Position numbers and translations under genes: made by a program
Notes under the pieces: model-generated
What the model was told of the DNA's origin: nothing
What the model saw: only the letters and a program-made list of their open reading frames with translations
Database searches by the model: none
NCBI GenBank assembly: GCA_017860615.1
Contig: JAGDMU010000006.1
Coordinates: 211,448 to 275,447 of the forward strand
Length of the DNA stretch: 64,000 bases
Source: Pseudomonadota bacterium
GTDB lineage: Bacteria; Campylobacterota; Campylobacteria; Campylobacterales; Sulfurospirillaceae
Reading direction: 5' to 3'
Shown: piece after piece, positions 35,855-44,457 of the stretch
Position numbering within the stretch: position 1 is the stretch's first letter
Layout of the letters: each line of letters opens with the position of its first letter

Positions 35855-36442
35855 TTACTTGCGCATACCTCTAAAAAGTTGCGAAAAACGTGAGCGCCTG
35901 CTTATCTCCGTAGGAAAACTTGGATCGCTTGCGTGTCTCACATCTTCAATGGAGTACACCGCTTGTGGATTGTGTTGTGCAATTAATTCACGCACAACCG
36001 TAATATCGGAGCGTTTAATGACAGTAAAGATGATATTGACAGCTCCCGTGTTCCCTTCTGCATCGGCAACGGTCACACTGTAACGAAGAGCACGTAAAGC
36101 AGCCACCAAAACATGGGAATCACGCTTCGTGATGATACGCACGACCACCATACCAATGGCTAGCCGACTCTCGATGAACATACCGATGTAATTGCCTACT
36201 GAAAAGCCAAGCGCATAGGCAATGTAGTTGATAGGATTGGTCAAATTTGCCATAACTTTGGAGATTGCCATAAGCCAGATACTCACTTCAAAAAAGCCTA
36301 GTATTGGCGCCCAAAGCCTCAGCCCTTTGGAGACGAAAATAATGCGAAGTGTGCCAATGCTTACATCCGTAATGCGTGCAAGTGCAATCAGCAACGGTAT
36401 ACCGTATAAAGTAAATGCTTCGCTTTGAAAAATTTCGCTCAT
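35855..36442 (-). CDS. UPF0316 (DUF2179/DUF5698) membrane protein
   Basis: The 195-residue protein has three N-terminal membrane segments with the family features ARITDVSIGTLRIIFVSKG and NYIGMFIESRLAIG, followed by a soluble DUF2179 domain (about 110-175). The family is uncharacterised. It is the last gene of a string beginning with the DEAD-box helicase at 40.7 kb. Confidence 0.85.
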   Translation of the reverse strand: MSEIFQSEAFTLYGIPLLIALARITDVSIGTLRIIFVSKGLRLWAPILGFFEVSIWLMAISKVMANLTNPINYIAYALGFSVGNYIGMFIESRLAIGMVVVRIITKRDSHVLVAALRALRYSVTVADAEGNTGAVNIIFTVIKRSDITVVRELIAQHNPQAVYSIEDVRHASDPSFPTEISRRSRFSQLFRGMRK

Positions 36443-36453
36443 TTCAAATACTC

Positions 36454-36651
36454 CTAGAGAATGATCTCTTTTACGCGCCCTACTTCACCGCTCTCAAGGC
36501 GTACTTTGATGCCATGAGGATGGTTGGCTGAGTTGGTGAGTATGTCTTTCACCACACCTTCAGTTAACTTGCCACTGCGTTGGTCTTCTTTTAAAACAAT
36601 TTGTACTTTAACACCTTTTTTAATGTTACTTCTGCTTTGTCCTTCACTCAT
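36454..36651 (-). CDS. YwbE-family small protein
   Basis: The 65-residue protein (MSEGQSRSNIKKGVKVQIVL) matches the YwbE family: KEDQRSGKLTEGVVKDILT and HPHGIKVRLESGEVGRVKEI. AAAGGAT lies before the ATG at 36651; a longer frame from 36690 lacks one and would overlap recQ. It is probably a small beta-barrel protein. Function unknown. Confidence 0.85.
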   Translation of the reverse strand: MSEGQSRSNIKKGVKVQIVLKEDQRSGKLTEGVVKDILTNSANHPHGIKVRLESGEVGRVKEIIL

Positions 36652-36673
36652 TGTTATCCTTTGTCCGTACAAT

Positions 36674-38464
36674 TTAAGAAAGTTTAGCACATAGCTCTAA
36701 AAAAGCTTCTCCATATCTTTCAAACTTCACCTCTCCCACGCCACTGATATCCAGCATCGCCTCTTTATCATGAGGCAATTTTTCCGCCATCTCTTTGAGG
36801 GTTTTGTCACTAAACACAACATAAGGAGGAATGCCATTTTCTTTGGCGATCTCAGAACGAAGGGCACGTAAGCGCTCAAATGTGGAGAGCTCATAGGCTC
36901 CAGTAACCACTTTAGTCGCTTTTTTAGAGGCTCTTTTTCGCTCTTCTAAACGCTTGGCATGAATGCTCACGGATAAACGCTCTTTGATGATCCTCGCTCC
37001 ATATTCACTCAGGCTTATCACACGGTATTCGCCCACTTTAAGGGCATCTAATTCCATAAGTCTATCACCGATACTCAGCCACTGCGCTTTGGTTTTGTCT
37101 TTACCGATCCCAAAAACAGAGAGGCTTTGATGACCATTTTGCTCTATCTTTTCACTGTGAGCGCCCATGAGAACATCGATTACGTATTGCAAACCAAAAC
37201 GCTGTCCTGTACGGTAAATACTCGATAAAAGTTTGAGCGCCTCATGCGAGATGTCAATGCTCTGCTTCTCTCCATCCACACAGTTATCGCAACGCTTTTC
37301 ACACGGCACAATTCTGTCATCAAAATAGGTCGCGATCTGTTGATGACGACATACCTCTGATGTCGCAAATTTAGCGATGGCATCGAGTTTTTCATAGGCT
37401 ACTTTTTGGTATTCCGAAGCAGGTTGGGCGCTGATGCGGCGCTTGTGCTCGACAATATCTGAGGCAGAGAAGAGAAGTAACGTGGATGAGGGAAGCCCAT
37501 CACGCCCTGCACGCCCTATCTCTTGGTAATAGTTTTCAATGGTTTTTGGCAAAGACATGTGCGCTACAAAGCGAATATTGCTCTTATCGATGCCCATGCC
37601 AAACGCCACGGTTGCCACAACGACTTCGATTTCATCGTTTAAAAAGGCATGGTAGGTCTCATTTTTTTCTTCCGTCGAAAGCCCCGCATGATACGCTTTT
37701 GCTGAAATCTTATGCGTGTTTAAAAACAACGCCAAACTTTCGGTCTCTTTGCGACTGAGCGTATAGATGATGCCACTCTCGTTTTGAAAGGCACTTAAAA
37801 AATTTAGGAGTTGCTCACGTCCGTTGGCATTGCGGTACTCTGCTTTGATCGTGAGATTGTCTCGCTCCACTTTCGCGCGAATGATGAGCGGATTAGAAAG
37901 GCTTAACTGATGAAGGATGTCATGTTCAACAATCTTCGTCGCAGTCGCGGTAAAAGCGGCAATAGGTGTTTGTGGGAAGTAGTGTTTGAGGCGAAACAGT
38001 TGTCGGTAATCTTCTCTAAACTCATGACCCCACTCACTCACACAGTGCGCTTCATCGATGACAAAAAAATTGATGGAAAGGGTTTGTAAGAAGCTTAAAA
38101 ACGACTCCCCTTTTAAACGTTCAGGTGCAACATACAAAAGTTTCAGTTCACCCTTACGACACGCTTGCATCGTCTCTTGGATTTCAGAAGGAGATTGCAT
38201 CGAAGAGATCATAGCAGCTTTAATGCCAAAGGCAGAGAGTGCAGTGATTTGGTCATGCATGAGCGCTAAAAGAGGCGAGATCACCACGCTCATGCCCTCC
38301 ATCACAAGGGAAGGAAGCTGATAACAGAGTGACTTTCCAGCCCCAGTGGGCAAGATCATCATAATGTCTCTGTGCGCTAGTATCGCATTTACAGCCTCTT
38401 CTTGATTGGCTCGAAAACTATGGTGTCCAAAGACACTGTGAAGCATACGGTACGTTTCAGACAC
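36674..38464 (-). CDS. recQ: ATP-dependent DNA helicase RecQ
   Basis: The 596-residue helicase has Walker A PTGAGKSLCYQLP, the RecQ-specific DEAHCVSEWGHEFR loop, motif VI GRAGRDGLPS, a zinc-binding set (CRHQQIATYFDD and CEKRCDNC), a winged helix and a C-terminal HRDC domain (from about 520). It unwinds DNA in recombination repair. Its start is immediately next to the stop of the thioesterase gene, so the genes are cotranscribed. Confidence 0.96.
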   Translation of the reverse strand: MSETYRMLHSVFGHHSFRANQEEAVNAILAHRDIMMILPTGAGKSLCYQLPSLVMEGMSVVISPLLALMHDQITALSAFGIKAAMISSMQSPSEIQETMQACRKGELKLLYVAPERLKGESFLSFLQTLSINFFVIDEAHCVSEWGHEFREDYRQLFRLKHYFPQTPIAAFTATATKIVEHDILHQLSLSNPLIIRAKVERDNLTIKAEYRNANGREQLLNFLSAFQNESGIIYTLSRKETESLALFLNTHKISAKAYHAGLSTEEKNETYHAFLNDEIEVVVATVAFGMGIDKSNIRFVAHMSLPKTIENYYQEIGRAGRDGLPSSTLLLFSASDIVEHKRRISAQPASEYQKVAYEKLDAIAKFATSEVCRHQQIATYFDDRIVPCEKRCDNCVDGEKQSIDISHEALKLLSSIYRTGQRFGLQYVIDVLMGAHSEKIEQNGHQSLSVFGIGKDKTKAQWLSIGDRLMELDALKVGEYRVISLSEYGARIIKERLSVSIHAKRLEERKRASKKATKVVTGAYELSTFERLRALRSEIAKENGIPPYVVFSDKTLKEMAEKLPHDKEAMLDISGVGEVKFERYGEAFLELCAKLS

Positions 38465-38968
38465 TTAAATTTCTATCTCGTCTTTATCTTTGCCATCACT
38501 CACAAACCACTCATCTTCGATAAAATCATTTTCAACGATCTGCGTAACATTGCGCTTCATATAGCGACCCGATGCCGTAACGGCTACTTCACCGTTCGGT
38601 AAAATAAGCTCGCCTGTACCTTCAAAAATGCGCCCTTTATCGCTCACGATGCGCCCAACAACTTTAAGCTCAACATCCAAAGGAACGGGCTTCTTATACT
38701 TAAGATTGAGTTCTATCGTCACACCAAAGCTCTCTTGCCCGTAGTGCGCCATAATGGCACGTCCTATCGTCTCATCAAGAATGGTCGCTGAGATGCCACC
38801 GTGCAAAATACCAGGGTAACTTTGAAGGTAGGTATGAGGCGTAAAATACGCCACAATTTCTTTGTTTTCAAGCTCGTAAAATTTGGTTTTTAAACCACAA
38901 GGGTTGTCCACACCACAGACCAAACAATTTTTAGAGATGTGCTGTTTCCCCGTTACTTTAAATTTCAC
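38465..38968 (-). CDS. PaaI-type hotdog thioesterase
   Basis: The 167-residue protein has the hotdog motif GILHGGISATILDETIGRA with the usual Gly-Gly and Asp, preceded by an N-terminal cysteine pair (KNCLVCGVDNPCGLK) that is common in a subset of the family. It should hydrolyse an acyl-CoA of unknown chain. Its start overlaps the upstream gene by four bases. Confidence 0.85.
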   Translation of the reverse strand: MKFKVTGKQHISKNCLVCGVDNPCGLKTKFYELENKEIVAYFTPHTYLQSYPGILHGGISATILDETIGRAIMAHYGQESFGVTIELNLKYKKPVPLDVELKVVGRIVSDKGRIFEGTGELILPNGEVAVTASGRYMKRNVTQIVENDFIEDEWFVSDGKDKDEIEI

Positions 38969-39438
38969 GCCTCTACTCCATGCACCTTTTCAAGTTCTTT
39001 GCGCACTTTAGAGTACAGTTTGAGATCAACGATTTTATAGCTTTTTAAAAGCGCATCCAACAAAGAAGCTTCAAGTTCATTATGATCTTCTTTATTCTCG
39101 GGAACGATTTTATCTTTAACGGCACAATTGTTACAAAAATCATAGACATATTTCAAATCAACTTGATAATCCAAACGGTGTGTCAACTCATTTTTAAGCT
39201 TTCTGGTCTCATTCATAATGACAAACTCTTGCTCACTCATCACTTTGAGGGCACGAAGTTCTTCAAGAAGTTTAAACTGCGTCATACTTCGAGAGGTTCC
39301 AGGTATGAGGACTTCTGCGACAAATTCATAGTACGCTTCAACTGCAAGTACCATCACATAGAGGTTTTTACCGAGTGGATTCTCCTCTTGCTCAATAAAA
39401 TCTTTAAAATAGTGCAGTTTTTGCATCTCAACCATCAT
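38965..39438 (-). CDS. Uncharacterised helical protein
   Basis: I do not recognise this 157-residue protein. It is predicted mainly alpha-helical and soluble, with two cysteines close together (FCNNCAVKD) and charged segments. The ATG overlaps the helicase stop and its own stop overlaps the thioesterase start, so it is certainly expressed as part of the operon. No function is proposed. Confidence 0.75.
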   Translation of the reverse strand: MMVEMQKLHYFKDFIEQEENPLGKNLYVMVLAVEAYYEFVAEVLIPGTSRSMTQFKLLEELRALKVMSEQEFVIMNETRKLKNELTHRLDYQVDLKYVYDFCNNCAVKDKIVPENKEDHNELEASLLDALLKSYKIVDLKLYSKVRKELEKVHGVEA

Positions 39439-40727
39439 TTATTCATTCCTTTTGTTTTAACGTTTTTTTTTGCTTTTGCAGCTTTGATCTCTTCGCGTTT
39501 TTTACGAAGACCCATCGGTTTTTTATTGGCTTTTTCACGATCAATTTTAGCTTTAATCGTATGTTTTTTTGCCTCTTTTTCAACCCACTCTTTGGTCTCA
39601 AATCCTGGGTAGAACTCTGTTTTAATCGTGTATTTTAAGATCTTCTCGATCTCTTTAAACTTGGACTTCTCTTCTTGGCAGACAAACGAAATAGCCCGTC
39701 CTTCTTTACCAGCGCGCCCAGTACGTCCTGCTCTGTGCAAGTAGTCTTCCGCGTCTCCTGGGAGTTCGTAATTGATGACATGAGGCAAATCTTCGATATC
39801 AAGACCACGAGAAGCAATGTCCGTTGCCACTAAAACACGAATGGAATTTTCTTTAAATGCCGCAACCGCTTTGGTGCGTTGAGAATGCGCTTTATCGCCA
39901 TGTAAGACAAGCGTTTTAAGGCCACTTTTAGTCAAGTAATCGCCCACTTCATCGGCACTCTGTTTGGTTTTAGTAAAGACCAATACTTGATGCCAGTTTT
40001 GAGAGCCAATCATAAAAGAGAGAAGCTCGCATTTGCGTTCTTTGTCCACCACGTAAATGGTCTGTTGCACATTTTTAGCAAATTCACCTTGGTTGTTAAT
40101 GGCAACGGTGATAGGTTTTTTCAAACTCACTTCGGAAAGGCGTTTGACCGATTTTGAAACCCCAACAGAGAAAAGAAGGGTTTGGCGTTTTTTAGGAAGG
40201 AGTGAAAGCAATGTCTCTACCTCATCCCAAAATCCCATATCAAGGATGCGATCTGCTTCATCAAAAACGAGCATCTCCACACGAGAAAGATCTACATTGT
40301 TCAGTTTGATATGTTCAAGAAGCCTTCCAGGTGTGGCGATCAGCACATCAATGCCTTTCTCTAGCTTTTTAACTTGGGGTGTAAACTTCACACCACCGTA
40401 AATCGCTCCTATGGAGAGTTCAAGGTTTTTGCCATACTCTAAGACATTCATATTGACTTGAGAGGCAAGTTCGCGTGTTGGCACCAAAATAAGTGCGCGT
40501 ACGACTTTTTTTGTGGTTGATTTTTGTGTTTTTTTGCTCAAAATCTGTAAAAGAGGTAGTGCATACGCAGCCGTCTTACCTGTACCAGTTTGTGCGGTTG
40601 CCATGACATCTTTACCCTCTAACACTAAGGGAATGACCTTATTTTGCACAGGGGTTGGTTTCGTGTAACCTAGCTCTTTAACTGCTTCTTGGATAGGCGA
40701 AATCAAACCTAGTTTTTCAAATAACAT
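39435..40727 (-). CDS. DEAD-box RNA helicase (RhlE type) with altered motif III
   Basis: The 430-residue protein carries the Q motif (TKPTPVQNKVIP), AQTGTGKT, PTRELASQ, DEAD, and in domain 2 the motifs ATDIASRGLDI and HRAGRTGRAG, with a basic C-terminal tail that may bind RNA. Motif III, normally S-A-T, reads S-V-G (LLFSVGVSK). That motif couples ATP hydrolysis to unwinding. The helicase is the first gene of the string ending at 35855. Confidence 0.92.
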   Translation of the reverse strand: MLFEKLGLISPIQEAVKELGYTKPTPVQNKVIPLVLEGKDVMATAQTGTGKTAAYALPLLQILSKKTQKSTTKKVVRALILVPTRELASQVNMNVLEYGKNLELSIGAIYGGVKFTPQVKKLEKGIDVLIATPGRLLEHIKLNNVDLSRVEMLVFDEADRILDMGFWDEVETLLSLLPKKRQTLLFSVGVSKSVKRLSEVSLKKPITVAINNQGEFAKNVQQTIYVVDKERKCELLSFMIGSQNWHQVLVFTKTKQSADEVGDYLTKSGLKTLVLHGDKAHSQRTKAVAAFKENSIRVLVATDIASRGLDIEDLPHVINYELPGDAEDYLHRAGRTGRAGKEGRAISFVCQEEKSKFKEIEKILKYTIKTEFYPGFETKEWVEKEAKKHTIKAKIDREKANKKPMGLRKKREEIKAAKAKKNVKTKGMNK

Positions 40728-40937
40728 TCCTATATCCTTTATCTATACTTTACTTTATCTTCTTTATTGTAGCTAAGTTTTATTTAAAAAATTTAGTAGA
40801 GCTGTTTTTGTTCGTTATGCAAAGGCTCTTTTCTAAGCATTGTCAAGGGGGCTTGTTACGTATAAGAACACTTTATACTCAATTAAATTTTTTAAAATAA
40901 CTTAAGTCTCTTTTTATCCATTGTCCTATATGATTTA

Positions 40938-40955
40938 TGTGACAAATTTGTCACA
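40938..40955. promoter_or_regulatory. Perfect 18-bp palindrome in front of the PhnD-like gene
   Basis: TGTGACAAATTTGTCACA lies 13 bases before the ATG and just after a TATATG -10-like box. Its half sites TGTGA/TCACA resemble Crp-Fnr sites but are spaced by 8 rather than 6 bases. A repressor could block transcription here. The rest of the 240-bp gap upstream shows nothing else clear. Confidence 0.55.
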
Positions 40956-40967
40956 AATGGAGTTAAC

Positions 40968-41798
40968 ATGCGGCGCTTTTTATGCTTTTTTTTCACTTCT
41001 TTTCTTTGCCTTAGCTTAGAAGCACGCCCTATCGTTTTCGCTCCTCTTCCTTTTTTTAACACCAACAAAGTCCTTGAAGATTTCTTCCCAATGGTCAACT
41101 ATCTTGAAGAAGGAATGGATGAAAACATTGCCTTTCATTATGAGAAGAAATACGATGACCTTATAGCTGCTTTTAAAGCCAATAAAGTCGATATTGCCTA
41201 CTTTGGGCCACTGCCATTTTTGGCGCTTCAAAAAAGCTTTCCTTCTGCACTTCCCATCATCACCTTTCACGAGAGCGATGGCGCTAAAGGATACCGTTGT
41301 GCATTGGTCAAATTTGCAGGCGATACACTTTCAGATATCCCCACAAAAAAGCTAAAAGTCGCCCTTACTCAGCCTCTTTCAACCTGCGGTTATACCAAAA
41401 CAAAAGTACTTATCAACACCTATTTGCACTCTAATTTAGACACTATGCTCTACCGTTATGTTGGGACACACGATGAAGTAGGTCTTTCGATCGTGAGAGG
41501 CGATTTTCACATAGGAGGCATGAAAGAGAGTATTGCCAAAGAGTATACCTCGCTTGGTCTTGAAATCATTGATACAACACCCCTTATTCCAGGCTTTTCA
41601 CTGGTGGTAAACACACAAACGCTCAGCACTGAGCAAATAGCAAAAATCAAAGCTATCTTACTTTCCACCCCCAAAGAGGTCTATGAAAAATGGGGAAAAG
41701 ACATCAGCTATGGTATGAGCGAAACCGATTTAAAGATGTTTGAAAATCTCAAAAGCGATATGGAAAGCTTTACTATCCCGCACAGTGGGAGCTTCTAA
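40968..41798 (+). CDS. PhnD-like periplasmic binding protein
   Basis: The 276-residue protein has a signal peptide (MRRFLCFFFTSFLCLSLEA) and a type-II binding fold of the phosphonate/phosphite-binding kind (VDIAYFGPLPFLAL, IVRGDFHIGGMKES). No ABC permease is nearby. Its stop overlaps the start of a membrane diguanylate cyclase (TAATG), so it is more likely a signalling subunit that delivers ligand state to that sensor than a transport protein. The ligand is unknown. Confidence 0.85.
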   Translation: MRRFLCFFFTSFLCLSLEARPIVFAPLPFFNTNKVLEDFFPMVNYLEEGMDENIAFHYEKKYDDLIAAFKANKVDIAYFGPLPFLALQKSFPSALPIITFHESDGAKGYRCALVKFAGDTLSDIPTKKLKVALTQPLSTCGYTKTKVLINTYLHSNLDTMLYRYVGTHDEVGLSIVRGDFHIGGMKESIAKEYTSLGLEIIDTTPLIPGFSLVVNTQTLSTEQIAKIKAILLSTPKEVYEKWGKDISYGMSETDLKMFENLKSDMESFTIPHSGSF

Positions 41799-43735
41799 TG
41801 CGTAAATTTCTCGCGACAGCCTTTTGCATTACGCTGGCGTACATTCTTTTTTTTAGCTATGTTCACTCCAAAATGGAAGAGGAGCGCAATGTTCTTTTGC
41901 ACAATGAAAATCGCATCTTAGAGACTTCATACAAAGCCGTGACACAGATGTTTAGCATCTCCATTGAAAACTACTTTCGCTACGCTATTATGCAGCCTTC
42001 AGTCCTTAAAATTTTACACGAAGTCAATGACACCAACAACTCACAAGAGCAAGCTATCCTTCGAGGTTCCCTTTACCGTCTCCTCTACCCTTTTTACAAC
42101 GATGAGCTGAAAAAACTAGGGATCAGACAATTTCATTTTCATACCCCAAAAGGGGATAGTTTTTTGCGTTTTCATTCACCCACAGAAAATGGCGACAACC
42201 TCATGGACATACGTCCTTCGATTCAAAAAGCCAATATCGAAAAAAAGTTTGTGACAGGGTTTGAAGGCGGACGCGTCTATCCAGGATTTCGCTATGTTTT
42301 TCCTATCGTCAATGAAGGAGAACATTTAGGCAGTGTCGAAGTCTCCTTAGCTTATGAAAACATCGAATTTGAACTTGCAAAGCTTCTAAGCTGGAGCGAT
42401 CATGTACTGCTTTTAAAAAAATCCATTACAACAGACCTTGTTTTTTCGGCACACAAACACCACTTTATGCCTTCAATTCTCAGCGATGCTTTTGTCATTG
42501 AAAATCAAAAAATTTCTAATGTCACAGCCCACTCTATCGAATCTGAACTGACCAAGAAAATCAATACGATCTTAAAAGAACGCTATGACATTGAAACAAA
42601 ACTACTGGAGGGCAAAAATTTTTCCATTCCATTGGTTGAAAATGACGAAGGGTATATTGCCAATTTTCATGCCATTTATGACCTGAGCAATACCCTAGCC
42701 GCTTATGCGGTGACATACAGTCGTTTAAATGATTTAGTCGCCATCCAGCACAAATACATCACTTCACTACTTTTTGGATTCATAACATTCGTGCTTATAG
42801 GCATTGTACTGTACCTTTTAGTTGAACAGAGCCGTAAAACTCTGAGAGAAAAAATCCAATTTGAAACCATTGTTGAAAAGACCATTAACGGTGTTATTCT
42901 TTTAAACACCAAAGGCGAAATTACGTTCATTAATGCCTCAGCCACTACTATTTTAGGCTATAAACTTGAAGATGTTTTGGGTAAAGATGCCCATACACTC
43001 ATTCACGTACATCCACATAACACCACCAAAGAAGACTGCCCTATTTTAAACTCCATGCGCTATCAACGTACCTACATTGGAGAGGAAATCTTTCGCAAGA
43101 AAGATGGAGAGCATTTTATCGTGCATCTCAATGCTACCCCATTTGTTCAAGACCATCACAACATCGGTTCAGTCGTCATTTTTAGAGACATTACACAAGA
43201 CAAAGAGGCTCAAAAGATGATCGAGCATCTGGCGTACTATGATTCATTGACCGAATTGCCTAACCGCAAACTCCTTCTTGATCGTCTCACCTACACACTG
43301 GCAAACACCAAACGCACCCAAGAGTTTTGCGGTATTTTATTTATTGATCTGGATAATTTCAAAATTCTCAATGACACCAAAGGGCACGAATATGGTGATA
43401 TATTGCTCAAACAAGTTGCAAAGCGCCTCACAAGAACACTAAGGCTGTGTGACACAGTCTCACGTTTTGGAGGTGATGAGTTTGTTGTGCTGGTTACAAA
43501 ACTGGGTGAAGAGGAAAAGGAAGCGAAAGAGCGAATGGCACAGATTGGCTATAAACTCTTACTCTCTATCGCAGAGCCATTTCGCCTTATCAACTTTGAC
43601 TACGCCTGCACGGCAAGTATCGGTGGAACGGTATTTAAAGATGATGACAAAACGATCAACGATATTTTAAGAGACGCCGATATGGCGATGTATGAAGTCA
43701 AAAAAGAGCGTAAAAACGAAATTAAAATCGTTTAA
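41798..43735 (+). CDS. Cache-PAS-GGDEF diguanylate cyclase
   Basis: In 645 residues: membrane helix (about 5-23); periplasmic double-Cache-like sensor domain (about 30-320, with FLRFHSPTENGDNLMDIRP and GFRYVFPIV); second membrane helix (about 325-345); PAS domain (about 360-475); and GGDEF domain with an intact RFGGDEFVV. It should make c-di-GMP. Cotranslated with the PhnD-like protein. Confidence 0.92.
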   Translation: MRKFLATAFCITLAYILFFSYVHSKMEEERNVLLHNENRILETSYKAVTQMFSISIENYFRYAIMQPSVLKILHEVNDTNNSQEQAILRGSLYRLLYPFYNDELKKLGIRQFHFHTPKGDSFLRFHSPTENGDNLMDIRPSIQKANIEKKFVTGFEGGRVYPGFRYVFPIVNEGEHLGSVEVSLAYENIEFELAKLLSWSDHVLLLKKSITTDLVFSAHKHHFMPSILSDAFVIENQKISNVTAHSIESELTKKINTILKERYDIETKLLEGKNFSIPLVENDEGYIANFHAIYDLSNTLAAYAVTYSRLNDLVAIQHKYITSLLFGFITFVLIGIVLYLLVEQSRKTLREKIQFETIVEKTINGVILLNTKGEITFINASATTILGYKLEDVLGKDAHTLIHVHPHNTTKEDCPILNSMRYQRTYIGEEIFRKKDGEHFIVHLNATPFVQDHHNIGSVVIFRDITQDKEAQKMIEHLAYYDSLTELPNRKLLLDRLTYTLANTKRTQEFCGILFIDLDNFKILNDTKGHEYGDILLKQVAKRLTRTLRLCDTVSRFGGDEFVVLVTKLGEEEKEAKERMAQIGYKLLLSIAEPFRLINFDYACTASIGGTVFKDDDKTINDILRDADMAMYEVKKERKNEIKIV

Positions 43736-43790
43736 AAGCTAGTTCATTCCTTATTATATGTAAAGATTTTATTTAGACATTATTTAACAG

Positions 43791-43911
43791 TTAAAAATCT
43801 AGCCCTGACCCCTTTATCCTTTGCTGCCTTTACATGTAAAAAATTTATCTACAAAATTTCATTTTTTGCTTGTACACATTACTTAAAAGTTTAAAATTTA
43901 GCTCCGACCCC
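43791..43911 (+). repeat. Two direct copies of a short repeat, left of the orphan gene
   Basis: Copy 1 (43791-43812) contains CTAGCCCTGACCCC after TTAAAAAT; copy 2 (43891-43911) contains TTTAGCTCCGACCCC after TTAAAA. Sequences of the form AATTTAGCTCTGACCCC are familiar as borders of Y1-transposase-related elements in proteobacteria, by memory. A TTTACATGTAAA palindrome lies between them (43829-43840). Confidence 0.55.
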
Positions 43912-43927
43912 TCCTATGCTTCCTTGA

Positions 43928-44347
43928 TTAAATAAGTACTTTTATCCCTTGATATTTAGACCATGACTTGATATATTCTTTTGTTTCATTTCCACAATAA
44001 GATAAAATTTCGTACAAAAGTACATTTGTTTTATCTATGTTCTCAGCATTTATAACAATTGATTCTATCAATCCCGTCGCTGTAGCTGTACTCAAATATT
44101 CATCATGGCTATTCACCATGGATTCAATAAACCCAAATATTCTTTTTTTTTCAACCTCACCTGTCTCGTTAAAAGTACTAACAACCATATTTCCAAAAGA
44201 ACCAAACAAAACATTGAAAAGTGGATTCTTATCGTCATAGTATTCCAAGTGTTCTTGATATACATGAAAATATTTTTGAGAAAGTTTGATAAAAAAATAT
44301 ATTTCATTTTCATATTTTAAGAAATCATTAGTTTCCGTTGAGTGCAT
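43928..44347 (-). CDS. Uncharacterised protein in a repeat-bounded segment
   Basis: I do not recognise this 139-residue, mostly helical, acidic protein (start MHSTETNDFLKYENEIYFF). It has no signal peptide or membrane helix. AAGGG lies 11 bases before the ATG. Base composition is clearly more AT-rich than both neighbours. It lies between inverted copies of a short repeat (43791 and 44399), so it is probably an accessory cargo gene. Confidence 0.6.
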   Translation of the reverse strand: MHSTETNDFLKYENEIYFFIKLSQKYFHVYQEHLEYYDDKNPLFNVLFGSFGNMVVSTFNETGEVEKKRIFGFIESMVNSHDEYLSTATATGLIESIVINAENIDKTNVLLYEILSYCGNETKEYIKSWSKYQGIKVLI

Positions 44348-44398
44348 TTTTTGTATCCCTTATAATATGTTCTACTACTTGTCTATCTGAAGAGTTTA

Positions 44399-44419
44399 GG
44401 CTCAGGGCTAAACTTTTAA
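44399..44419 (-). repeat. Inverted copy of the short repeat, right of the orphan gene
   Basis: On the minus strand this reads TTAAAAGTTTAGCCCTGAGC and matches copy 1 at 43791 at all but three positions. Together the copies bound the 139-residue gene as inverted repeats about 630 bp apart. Confidence 0.55.
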
Positions 44420-44457
44420 CTTTTATTTATCAAATCCATCAATAAGCACAATTAAAC

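Noticed and set aside
43736..44457. Search for a transposase in the repeat-bounded segment
   Set aside because: No reading frame with Y1 or DDE transposase motifs is present; only the 139-residue unknown gene is there, so it is not called an insertion sequence.
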